A DNA stretch of 64,000 nucleotides from Cyprinodon diabolis (lineage: Eukaryota; Chordata; Actinopteri; Cyprinodontiformes; Cyprinodontidae): positions 28,051,337 to 28,115,336 of the forward strand of contig CM060069.1 of NCBI GenBank assembly GCA_030533445.1, in the 5' to 3' direction. Both the position numbers and the translations under genes were made by a program. The first letter of the stretch is position 1. Each line of letters opens with the position of its first letter. Below, piece after piece: positions 36,788-46,360 of the stretch. Below the pieces are notes generated by a model. That model was not told the DNA's origin. It did no database searches and saw only the letters and a program-made list of their open reading frames with translations.

Positions 36788-38987
36788 AGTATATTTGCAA
36801 TGTGTGAATATCTGTCTTCAGTCACAGATGACGGTGAGACCAAGCTGTTTTGTTACTTCCCAAAACTTTTGGCTCAAAGAGACATGAGCTTGGATCGTTG
36901 TGCCCATATGGCTTTAAACTGCATTGAGGACTGTTCTGAGCACCTTTCCGCAAACATATTCCATCCCTGTGTTGTTATTTTGTAAGCTGATGTAATAATG
37001 TGATTTTTCTTTCCACTAAAGATTCCAGACCTGCTCAAGGTGAGTGCTCTACAAAATGCATAATTTCACAACTAAAATATCACAGTTTTGTGGTGTAAAA
37101 AAATATTTTTAATCATATGAACTATTATCATAAGATTTTCATCTGAAGAAACTCTGTAAAAAAATAATTAAAAACTAGTTTTAAAGCTATTTAATATCAA
37201 ACAAATACAATACAACATGCAGTTTTTAAATCACGTTTCTATGTGTTATTAGAAAGCAGTTCCAAACCAAACTGTCCTTGTGTACCAAGTATACTTATTA
37301 AGATCTTATTACCTATTAACTAATGCTTATTACAAGAACCTTAATATAAAGTGTTACCCATAAGGGTACACAATTTCAAAAACGCCACAATTCAACCATC
37401 CAAGAGTTTTTGATACTGGCATTTCAGGGATGTTTGTCCTACTTTTCTGCCTATAACTGGTATAATTTAGCAATGTAAGGATATTTTTGACCATAAAAAG
37501 CCCATTAAAGGCTATGCTATTTATTATTGTTATGACTATGATTAGGACATTCCAAGAAAATCATGAATCATCATTATTTTCTATGAGCCATGCAAGGTGG
37601 ATTTGCCAGTGTGCTTCAGATCATTGTCTGCTGTATAACCGAAGCATGTTTCAACTTAATATCACAAACTGATGGCGGGCCAAAGTTGCACAAAGTCTGT
37701 GGATGAATAAAAATTGTTTGTTCAATACAGCAGCTGTGGCTGTATTGTGGCCTCTGAAATTAAAAATTGATTTATTATCTGAACTGTACTGGATAAAATG
37801 TGCAGCTGGTGCTTTTACAGTCACAGTGCTGTGTCTAAAATCGAGTTTTTGTATTTTGACCTTTAAAACTAAAGATCTAACAGAAGATTTGAAAAGGACT
37901 GAATTATAACCAATGGATATATTCGGTAACAAAGGGATTTTATACTTTTTTAAGATTCATTTTGTGCCAACTTGCATTGCGCTGAGTTGAACATTAGAAG
38001 TTAAATTAGTATTTGATGAAAGAAGAAAATTCCCAGAAATAATGTGAATCCACAAGTTGGACTCTTAATCTTGCAACCTAATGAGTCCAAGTCTGAAAGC
38101 AGTTTAAAGATCTTCACACACAAGTTTCTTCAAGACATAGATAATGGCCCCAAAGCTTTCTGTTGTTACATTCTGTTGTCTGGGAGTAAATGCAAGGCTG
38201 ATAGTAGGAATACAATGCCGTCCTTTCCCACTTAGTTTTAGATTTGTTATCTCCATAGGAATACAACAATTTAAAAATTCCTCACAGTAATACAGGACAT
38301 GTCACACAAGCAGGAGGCAGCCAGGTTCATGGTATGGAGAAATGCCATAAAGAAATAAAAAAAAAACTAACTTACAAATAAAAACAGAAGCAGAGCTGTG
38401 GACCATGGAATACAACAAGGGTAGCAAGCAGGTAAAAACAGGAGAATCTGGAAATGATTTACTGCACTGATGAGCATAAATAATGAAGACCATTAGGGAA
38501 GGGAAACTTGTCAGCTATTAGACTGATGGAAAACAGGGATTTATATGTAACTAAGATTTCTCACCTTGATCAAAATATTTATTTCATACTGAGAGGCTTA
38601 CAAGTTTAATCAAATCCAGTCACAACAACTTTCAAGAGCACATCTCTAAACAAACACAGGCATGGAGGAAGAGATGCTGAGTTTCGAAGTAGACAAACAT
38701 AGTTCATACGAACCATGTCTGATCTTAGTTACCCCTGTCACAGATATCAACAACAAAAAGAACATTTGGGCAGAAACTGCACATGCTGATAGGGATTTTT
38801 TAATATGTCATATTGAATTAAGCGTTCATTTTTGCATGTTTTGCTCCTATGAATTTAATAACCATATCGTGCATGCTCTCCTCGAGCTCCGAGTATAAGT
38901 CAGAGCGGAGCAAGTCTAGAGGAACAGTGGAGGCTGTAGGCTTTGCTTTGTGCAGGCTGTGTGGAACAGAGCAACATATTCTCTTTA
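36788..38987. other. non-coding DNA, no gene seen
   Basis: No open frame above 93 codons and no domain. No mobile-element end that I can support. Confidence 0.5.
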
Positions 38988-38990
38988 TCA

Positions 38991-39340
38991 GTTCGTATGA
39001 AATCGTACGAAAAGTTATGCACACTATTTCGTACGTTTTGGACGTTTTTCCTCAAAAAACCACATCAGTGCGCATGCGCTGGCAGACAGAAAAAAAAGCA
39101 GATCCGCGGACGGACGTAAAACTGGGAAAAACAGTGCAAACATCACTTATTTATGTCTCTAACTACGTTGCTTGCTGTTTTATATCTTAGGGTTAGGGTC
39201 AGGGTCAGGGTTAGGGCTAATTGTAATTTATATTCTAGATTCGTGAATGGTGCGTCAGATGCGCATGCGCATACAACGAAAAAAACTTCCAAAACGTACG
39301 AAATTACGGTGCATAACTTTTCGTACGATTTCATACGCAC
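38991..39340. mobile_element. fold-back MITE with telomere-like core
   Basis: The two arms are inverted copies of about 85 bp: 38991-39078 (GTATGAAATCGTACGAAAAG, TTATGCAC, TTTCGTACGTTTTGGA, GCGCATGCGC) and 39255-39340 in reverse. TCA flanks both sides (38988-38990 and 39341-39343), a 3-bp duplication as in PIF/Harbinger-type elements, although the site is not the usual TWA. The centre has no coding sequence and includes a short telomere-like array. Confidence 0.7.
39187..39216 (+). repeat. interstitial telomere-like array (TTAGGG variants)
   Basis: Five tandem hexamers, TTAGGG and TCAGGG variants, at the core of the fold-back element. Too short and too degenerate to suggest a chromosome-fusion scar. 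Confidence 0.8.
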
Positions 39341-39343
39341 TCA

Positions 39344-40929
39344 TAATGACAATAGGTTGAACAGAGCGTGGCTGTTATGGAGGATGTGGGATTTTGAGGT
39401 AAGTATGACAGTCACCAAAATACAAAATATTATCTTCTTCAGAAAAAAAAATCTAAGCTAAAAACCACAGAGTGATACACCACATTAAACCAAAGTCCTA
39501 CACACCATAAATACAGAATATATGAACACCAATAATGTTTATAGCATTAAAGCTTATCATTCACAGGTTGTTTTTGATCTGTAAGCTAAACATCGTGTCA
39601 CTTACTAAAATCATAAACAGATTTCTAAATAATAACTATGTAAAGTTCAATGTAAGAATTAAACCATTCCTGTAATGGCTATGCAGGTGGGAACATGGCA
39701 ATTCACTGACACATGTAACAGATTTGCTTTCAAAGGTCAGGAAGTTGCAGAAAGGGAAAGGCAGACAGGAACTGGAGATAGAAGATAGATGGGCTCAGAA
39801 TCAGACAGTTTTATGCAGATACAGCCAGGAAAAAGAGTGGAGATCTGAACCAGACTTGGTCCAGTATTGAAGACAGAACCAGAATTGGCTTGGAGTTCCA
39901 GAGGGGATAAGCCATGGCTTGAATCTGCAAAGAAGATCTGATGAGGCATCACAAGATCAGAAGTGGCTTAACACAGCACAGGATAGAGGCTGATTTATAC
40001 TTCAAAACTAGATTGTCTGCGTAGGTGTCGCAGTGAACAAAAAGACGTCCCCGCCCCTACCGCAGAAACTCCGCAGCACCTCTCCCAAATTGTAGCTGAC
40101 CGCAGACAGTGAGGCAGACAGGAGGCCGGCTTGTTTTGTTTTTATGACCAAATTCTTTGTTTCTGTACCCAAACTTGGCCAAAAAGATTATTTTGAATTA
40201 AATGAAATTCTTACAAAAATAGTTGTTTTTTATTTTATTTTCAAAACCAGATATTTGCTAATGAGACAAAAGAAAAGCTGCTATTATATGCATATCTTTG
40301 TACTCACATAGACAAAGGATTTCAGAGGTCAAACAGAACAAAGGTAAAATGAGCAGACTATTGGCATGATGATGCAAAAGGCTGAAACCAGCTATTCATG
40401 CTGTAATAGCTGGTGTATCAGGCTTTTATTAACCAGCCTGAAGAGTCAGAGGCCTAAGCTCCACCCTCAGGCCCTCATCACTAAACGAGATTGACTTCAC
40501 TGATGTCACAGCTGTAGAACCTGATGGCAGGTTCACAAGGGCTTAGATGGTATAAAAAGAAGGAATGAGACAGCACAAGGAGCTTTGAAGCTTCATCTAT
40601 CAAAAAAGGAAAAGGGTTTTCATTCTGACTCTGCTTTTATGCCTTAGAAGCAGAACGTACTCATTAGTAAAGGAGACCTCTATTATTAGAAAAGTTTTAC
40701 AAAAGAAATGTGAAACATGTCAACAGTCTCTTTAGTTTGTTACTTTAAAGGGAGGTTTGATGTAAAAAAAAAAAAAAAATTACAGTCTAGCAAAAGTACT
40801 CAGACTTTTTTTATTCTTTCATATTACAGCTACAAGCCAATTTAATTTTGGAGAATTTTATGTGTTAGAATACTAGGGAGTAATCTATAACTGCAAAGTA
40901 TTAGAGAAGTCTCTTGTTTGTGATTAATT
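39344..40929. other. non-coding DNA with one transposon fragment
   Basis: Near 39988-40135 the phrase CTGATTTATACTTCAAAAC...GTCTGCGTAGGTGTCGCAG...ACCGCAGAAACTCCGCAGC resembles ends of PIF/Harbinger-type fish MITEs, but no second end is visible. The rest is featureless. A poly-A run lies at 40764-40779. Confidence 0.35.
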
Positions 40930-41895
40930 GAAAGAGTTCCTCCATTCAAATGAGATCCTTTCTACGTAAATATCAGGTTTCAGAAAAAAAAAATAGCTAA
41001 AAAAACTGCTACTATGAAGGTGATAAATAATATCATTGTAGCACTTGATAAAAAACAGTACTGTGTTTCACTCTTTATTGATCTTTCAAAAGCTTTTGAC
41101 ACCTTAGACCATGCTATTTTAAAATGCAGGCTACTTCTCATTGTACCGTCAGAGCATGCGGTTGCTTGGCTTTCAAATTATCTAGAAAACAGGTCACAGT
41201 GTATCAAATGTGAGGGGCTTTGTTCTGAATTTGTTACTGTTCACAAAGGTGTGCCACAAGGTTCTGTTTTGAGCCCCCTCTTATTTATCCTGTACACCAA
41301 CAATGTTGAGCAAAATTTCTCTGATGCTAATATGCATTTTTATGCTGATGATACCATTATTTATTGCTTTGGGTCATCTCTTGAACAGGCTATGTATTCC
41401 CTAAAGAAAGCCTTTGTTTCTGTACAGTATTCATTTATTAATCTTAAATTATTTTTTCATGCTGACAAAACAAAGTTAATGTTGTTTTGAAATAATAGGA
41501 AGGTGCCTCAAACCCTTCCAGTTGTGTCCATTCTAGAGGGGGATGTTACTGAGGTGGTACATGATATGAATACCTTGGAATTGTAATTGTTGACTCCCTC
41601 ACCTTCAAACCTTTTATTGATAAACTTGTTGAGAAATTTAATTGTTAAACTGGACCTCTTTCGTAATGAAACATGTTTTTCTTTTGGAGTAAAAAAGCGC
41701 CTTGTCTCTGCCACATTTTTATTGGTCTTAGATTATAGTGACCTTTTTTATAAAAATGCTACTTCTTCATGTTTTCAAATGTTGGACTCTGTTTGCCGTG
41801 CTTCATTAAGGTTCATCACAAACTGTAGGTCCTCCAAGGTGCAGCAACTTCTAGTAACAGGAGCTGACAAAGGTGTAACCATTCAGACCTGATCA
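40930..41895 (+). pseudogene. LINE reverse transcriptase fragment
   Basis: A 158-codon open frame (41014-41490) shows the central reverse-transcriptase blocks of non-LTR retrotransposons: FIDLSKAFDTLDH (block with the first Asp), GVPQGSVLSPLLFILYTN, and FYADDTIIY with the catalytic YADD box. Upstream, 40945-41013 still reads weakly as the conserved serine/threonine-rich lead-in. Downstream, 41491-41890 continues the C-terminal region (FKPFIDKLVEKF-like, then LDYSDLFYKNA) in shifted frames with stops. The 5' ORF, endonuclease and 3' tail are missing. The block pattern fits the jockey/CR1/L2/Rex1 group; I cannot choose among them. Confidence 0.85.
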
Positions 41896-42238
41896 CCAGA
41901 GCAGCAGAGGAAACGGGAAGTGAGGTTGTGGGACTGCATAGACCAGCTTCTCTGGCAGCGACAGACAGGAATCATTATATGAAGCAATATCAATTTTGTC
42001 ATGAGGGCAACACATCATGTCATTTTACTATCATTTTCTCTGTGTTATTCTACAAAGAAATCAATAATAGTAATAATATCATCTGGTTTATTATCAGTTA
42101 TCCTGTTTTTACTTTGTGTTTGTGTCTTTGTATACCTGTCTAGCCATCAGTGAGGACCATTTTTTTAAATTTCACCATCACAATGGGGACCAGTTGTTTT
42201 AAAGTGAGAACATTTTACTGGTACTCACAAGCTATTTT

Positions 42239-42743
42239 TGTCATAGTCTTGGTTCTGTTATGTTTTCTTTTGTGTTTTCTGTTTTATTTTGTTCCATGTT
42301 TTCTAGTTTTAGTGGTTTAATTCTTATTTTGTTGTGTTTTCTGGTTATTTTCAGTTTTCAGGTTTTTATTTGTTGCCCTCTGCTGCCCTGTTGTGTTCTC
42401 CTTTTTCCCTAGCTCCTTTCCTGTTCTGCTTTATTCTCACCTGCTCCCAATCTCCTCGTTAGTCCTCTCTTTGTTTCAGTCTCCCATAAATACACTCTCT
42501 GTTCAGTTCCTCGGAGCTGGTTCCTCATCAAACTTCCTCCAAGTCTGTCTCATTGAGTCTTCCTCCTCATGATTGTTTCCCCCAGATGTATCCATGGTTT
42601 TGGTTTGTTTGACTTTGTTTTCTTGTTTGATTTTTGGATTCCTGCCTTAGTTGTTTGTTTACCTATTATTAAATCTTCAAGAAACTCACCTCTGCCTCCC
42701 TGCCTCTGCATTTGGGTCCACAAACCTCAACCAAATCCTGACA
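42239..42743 (+). mobile_element. solo LTR nested in the preceding element
   Basis: A 505-bp segment beginning TGTCATAGTC and ending AAATCCTGACA, in plus orientation. It has a TATA-like CATAAATACAC near 42485 and ATTAAA at 42668-42673, about 75 bp before the end, the layout of a vertebrate Gypsy-type LTR with U3, R and U5. Flanks are ATTTT (42234-42238) and GTTTT (42744-42748), a 5-bp duplication with one mismatch. Its sequence is C/T-rich (TTTTCTTTTGTGTTTTCTG...). No internal region is present. Confidence 0.65.
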
Positions 42744-42783
42744 GTTTTGCTAATGGTTTGGGGCTAAAGTGTCAATTAGGTTA

Positions 42784-42838
42784 GTGTTAGGTTGAGGTAT
42801 GCATAGGTAATGGTTAGGTTTAGGGTTAGTTTTAGGGT
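42784..42838 (+). repeat. degenerate telomere-like stretch
   Basis: GTTAGG/TTAGGG-type words in loose tandem (TTAGTGTTAGGTTGAGG..., GGTTAGGTTTAGGGTTAG). It lies inside the non-autonomous element. Confidence 0.6.
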
Positions 42839-42922
42839 TATGGCATAGAAAGGATTGAAAATGAATGAAAATCAATGGAAGTCAGTTGGAGTCAACACAT
42901 GGTCCTCACTAGATATAGCAGA

Positions 42923-42928
<6 letters not shown>

Positions 42929-42953
<25 letters not shown>
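42929..42953. repeat. (TG)n microsatellite
   Basis: About 12 uninterrupted TG units at the right end of the non-autonomous element. Confidence 0.9.
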
Positions 42954-44101
42954 CATGTAGGTGTTGTTTATCTCTTTGAGACTGTATAACTTTAAACTGC
43001 TGAAATGCTTATCATCAACAGGGGCAGGCAAAGGGATCACAGTAGATGGGAGGATATATTGAGTTTAATGCAGGGCAAACCTTAAAAAACCCCATTAGTG
43101 ATTATTAATATTTTTTACCTCAAAACTATCATTTGATCCTTACTCATTCTCCATTCTTTACTCATTTTTCATTCTTTTGTTTTTAACTGGTATAAACATC
43201 TTGAAGTACCTCTATGAGACCAAGCCATCCAGACCTCACCCCTACTCTCTGACAATGGGAAATAATCTGCATACATTTTAAGCCTCTGTCACCACTGCCG
43301 TACAACCTTTGGCCAACAACACATTTATTCCAGACCATCAATGTTTGCTTCAAGGAATTTTTTATCTTACACATGAAATATCTAAAGCAGTGTGAACATG
43401 AGTGTGAATTTCTGCAGAGTGCAGTCTATGAAATGCCAGAAGAGGAGTCCAAACAGTTACAGTTTCTTCAAATTAGAACACTTGCTACCAGTGGAGCTGA
43501 CAGCCTCAAGTGCAGCTTGTTACTACCAGTTTGACACTTGGCCTCTTCCTCTTCTCATTGTTATATACTGTTGTTCATTGTTTTAATGGCACTAATTTAA
43601 ACTGTTCTGTGATTAACCCTACTGCATCCTTTTTGTATTGTGGATATAAAGTATTAATACATTTCAAGAATCAGAATCAGAATCAGAAATACTTTAATAA
43701 TCCCAGAGGGAAATTACTTTTGTTACACGCTCCTGTTACAGTTTCCAGTATTGTTTTCTGCATAAAACATGGATGACCCATTTTAGCATGTTATATATAT
43801 GGGTATATATGGGTATATATGGCTTGTTATATATATGAATAGTCTATTGCTGTTTTTCCCCCTAATGATTCTACTATAATATGTTAGAATTAACGAAGGT
43901 ATTGGACATTTTTCCAAACAATAAAAAGGCACTATAAAACAAATGGATGAAGCTGGTTTTAACAAACAAAAACTGGAGAAATAACAAATTATTAAGTTAT
44001 AACAACTCAAAATTGTTGCAGTTGGGTAAAGACAAGAACAAATCTGTGCACTTTAATTTATCAAAATTTGAAGTTAATTCACACCATAATCTGGGTATAA
44101 C
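42954..44101. other. non-coding DNA with a LINE tail remnant
   Basis: Mostly AT-rich; a small (TATATATGGG)n cluster lies at 43789-43826. No open frame above 88 codons and no domain. Confidence 0.5.
43666..43750 (-). mobile_element. LINE 3' tail with (GATTCT)n
   Basis: On the minus strand, AAATTTCCCTCTGGGATTATT-like sequence runs into tandem GATTCT units; on the plus strand this is AAGAATCAGAATCAGAATCAG. It is a very common fish repeat tail. The body upstream is lost. Confidence 0.6.
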
Positions 44102-44109
44102 ATTAAAAC

Positions 44110-44449
44110 TAGTGTTGCGCCGATGCCATTTTTTGACCCCGATACGATACCCGATACCTGGCTGTGCAGTATCGGCCGATACCGATACCATAATAGTGTA
44201 AAATAATTGCCATCATGTCTTTGTCAATCTGCTGCCTACCTTTGTGAAGCAGGAAAAAATCTAATACAAAGTGAATCCAGTGGAACTTTTTATTGCCTAC
44301 CAGGAATGAGTGACAATAGTTGAATAAACTTATGGCTCTCAAAATGGTATCGGTGCCCTATTTGTTGGTACTCGCCGATACCAATACCACCATTTTAGGG
44401 CAGTATCGGGGCCCCGTCCGATACTGGTATCGGTATCGGTGCAACACTA
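44110..44449. mobile_element. hAT-type MITE with perfect 8-bp target duplication
   Basis: A 340-bp element flanked by ATTAAAAC at 44102-44109 and 44450-44457. Its terminal repeats start TAGTGTTGCGCCGATGCC and, inverted, TAGTGTTGCACCGATACC. The subterminal regions are full of CCGATACC/GGTATCGG words, probably transposase-binding sites. It is non-coding. The duplication is perfect, so this is younger than the family-A and family-B copies. Confidence 0.9.
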
Positions 44450-44712
44450 ATTAAAACCCATTTGTTGTGTTATGATGGACCTTCCCATCTTGCTGGGCCA
44501 AATCAACTAGTTTTATGTGTATAATGTGAGTAAAACATTTGCTGAGGACTGTACACATACACAATTTTATGAGGAAAGTTTAGAACTTTACTGGCTGCAG
44601 TAAAGTTCAAAAGCTTCACATTATAATCTGTAACAAACTTCAAAGTCTGAGAGCCTGAGGTTGAGGCGAATCCACATTGGATAAAGTTTGTTCCTAAGAA
44701 ATGTTCCTTCCT

Positions 44713-45002
44713 GTCCATCAAACATACAATGATTTCGCCTTTCGCAATTAGCAATGGGTTTTACACAGTGAAAAGAGAGACTTGGAGAAGGCCATGTGTG
44801 GAGACGGAACACTGAACAGATTGGTTCTGATCAGAGTATTGATTCTCATCGTGTCATTTTTAGTTGTGCCACGATAAGGTCAGGTATACAGGTTCTTTCA
44901 GTTATACTTCATCTCTTCAGTCCACAGATAGCAACCATCTACCTTATTCCTCCTTCCTCCTATTCTTCAAATCATCACTCTCTTTTTGTCTTCTCCCATG
45001 AT
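44713..45002. repeat. unidentified dispersed repeat, copy 2, left part
   Basis: Homologous to 26860-27155. It is cut by the LTR element at 45003 and resumes at 50562. See copy 1 for the shared phrases. Confidence 0.6.
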
Positions 45003-45915
45003 TGTTGGGATCCTCAGGCTTGCCCACCAGAGGGGGCCGAGGATCCTCTTCTGTTTTTATGTTTTTCTGTTAGGACTGGAGTTACTGTTGGGATCTGGTG
45101 CTGTACCACCTTCCTCCAGCAGAGTGCGCCGTGGGTCTCCTGGAGCTGGAATCTTCCAGCACACTTCCACTCATCAAGAGACCTTCCCTTTATAACCAGC
45201 TGCCAGACCTTGCTTCGACGCCGCAGTGTTGATCTTAGTTTGGTTAGCAACCAGAGCCTCTGAAACTGAAAGAATCTTAGTAGTCTCAAGTGAGAAATCA
45301 GATTCTAACTCTCCTCTGTTTTGCCTCACAGGAAACCTGTCGCTAGCCTGAAGCTCTGGGTGAGCTGCCACACAGGAAATCTATCGCTAGCCTGAAGCTC
45401 TGGGTGAGCTGCCTCACAGGAAACCTGTCTCTGGTCTGAAGCTCTGGGTGAGCTGCCTCACAGGGAACCTGTCTCAAGCCTGAAGCTCTGGGTGAGCTGC
45501 CTCACAGGAAACCTGTCCCTAGCCTGAAGCTCTGGTGAGCTTAACCTGCCAACCAGCTCTGGTGAGCCAACCTGAAGATTCCTATGTGGAATCAACCTGA
45601 AGATTCCTATGTGGATATTCCCCGCTGCTCTCTGTGAAGAGCTGGAAACTCAGATCAAGGTCTGCCATGCTAAGTCAGAAGCTAGACGCTGCTGCTCCTC
45701 GTGTACTCTGCTGAACCAACAGTCTCTGGACCCAGCTGTTTCCTCTCTCTCTCGAAGAGAGGCCCGGACCCAGTCAAGACTTCAGTGAACCAGCCCGGAC
45801 CAGTTCCAGAATCAGTACTTCATTTGTGTTCAGAACTTAAATAAACTCTGTTAAACTTTTAACCTGCCTCCGTCGTGTTCTGCATATGGGCTTGCATCTT
45901 TAACCCATCATGACA
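45003..45915 (+). repeat. 5' LTR of the pol-less element
   Basis: 913 bp with TATAA at 45191-45195, a run of five 44-bp repeats (45326-45540), and AATAAA at 45840-45845. Compared by eye with the 3' LTR I count about 16 substitutions and one 9-bp indel (near 45168), so roughly 2 percent divergence. An ATG overlaps its last bases (CATCATGACA), as if a gag-like frame once started there. Confidence 0.85.
45326..45540 (+). repeat. 44-bp tandem repeats in the 5' LTR (about 5 copies)
   Basis: Each unit reads CACAGGAAACCTGTC-like then GCTAGCCTGAAGCTCTGG and GTGAGCTGCC. The same array occurs at 49971-50185 in the 3' LTR, so it predates the insertion. They lie downstream of the TATA box, hence in the transcribed leader. 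Confidence 0.85.
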
Positions 45916-46360
45916 GAACACTGTAGCCAACAGACAAGCCCCGCGGAAACATCCTCTGAATCTTTCAGCAGTCGTCCGTTTCTTCAAAGAGTCCATTGAC
46001 GAGCTTCCCACCATAACTCCACCCCGTGAACGAATATCTACAGCCAGTATAATTGTCTCTGAACTCAAGAAATATCCAGATCTTGATACTTGGATCTTCT
46101 CAATAGTTATATTCAGGACGCTTTTTCCAGACTTTCATTCAAGCAATCTCCACCTACCTCCAAATCCAAGACTTCATATGCTGCAACTGCTGGTTCGCCT
46201 CTGCCTTCTGCCTCGTCCAGGCGTAGGAACCTCCGCCGGGGCAAGAAAGCCACTCCTTCTCCGGCGGTTCTGCCTGATGCCTCCACTCCATCTCCGGTGG
46301 GTCAGTCCGACGCCTCCATCCTCCCAGTTAGCACCCTCAGTCAATAAACTCAAGTTTGGT
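45916..46360 (+). pseudogene. remnant of a gag-like N-terminal frame
   Basis: An ATG overlapping the LTR end opens a short frame (starting MTEHCSQQTSP). A one-base shift leads into a segment reading ESIDELPTITPPRERIS and VSELKKYPDLDTW, and another shift leads into LDLLNSYIQDAFSRLSFKQ followed by a Ser/Arg/Lys-rich stretch that stops near 46347. The order of segments in three frames suggests one ancestral protein N terminus broken by two frameshifts. I cannot assign it to a named Gag family. Confidence 0.4.

Larger units (their letters stand above)
42115..42935. mobile_element. non-autonomous element with inverted ends, split by a solo LTR
   Basis: The left end (GTCTAGCCATCAGTGAGGAC and outward GTGTTTGTGTCTTTG) is inverted at the right (TGGTCCTCACTAGATATAGC then AACAAACGTGTGTG), giving imperfect ends of about 40 bp. 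The interior contains CACAATGGGGACCAG and a telomere-like stretch (42784-42838). Joining the pieces across the LTR gives a continuous body of about 320 bp. The right end runs into (TG)n, a frequent association for this sort of fish repeat. The transposon superfamily is not assigned. Confidence 0.55.

Noticed and set aside
45326..45540. Regularly spaced direct repeats that could suggest a CRISPR array
   Set aside because: Units are contiguous 44-bp tandem repeats without unique spacers, and the genome is clearly vertebrate.
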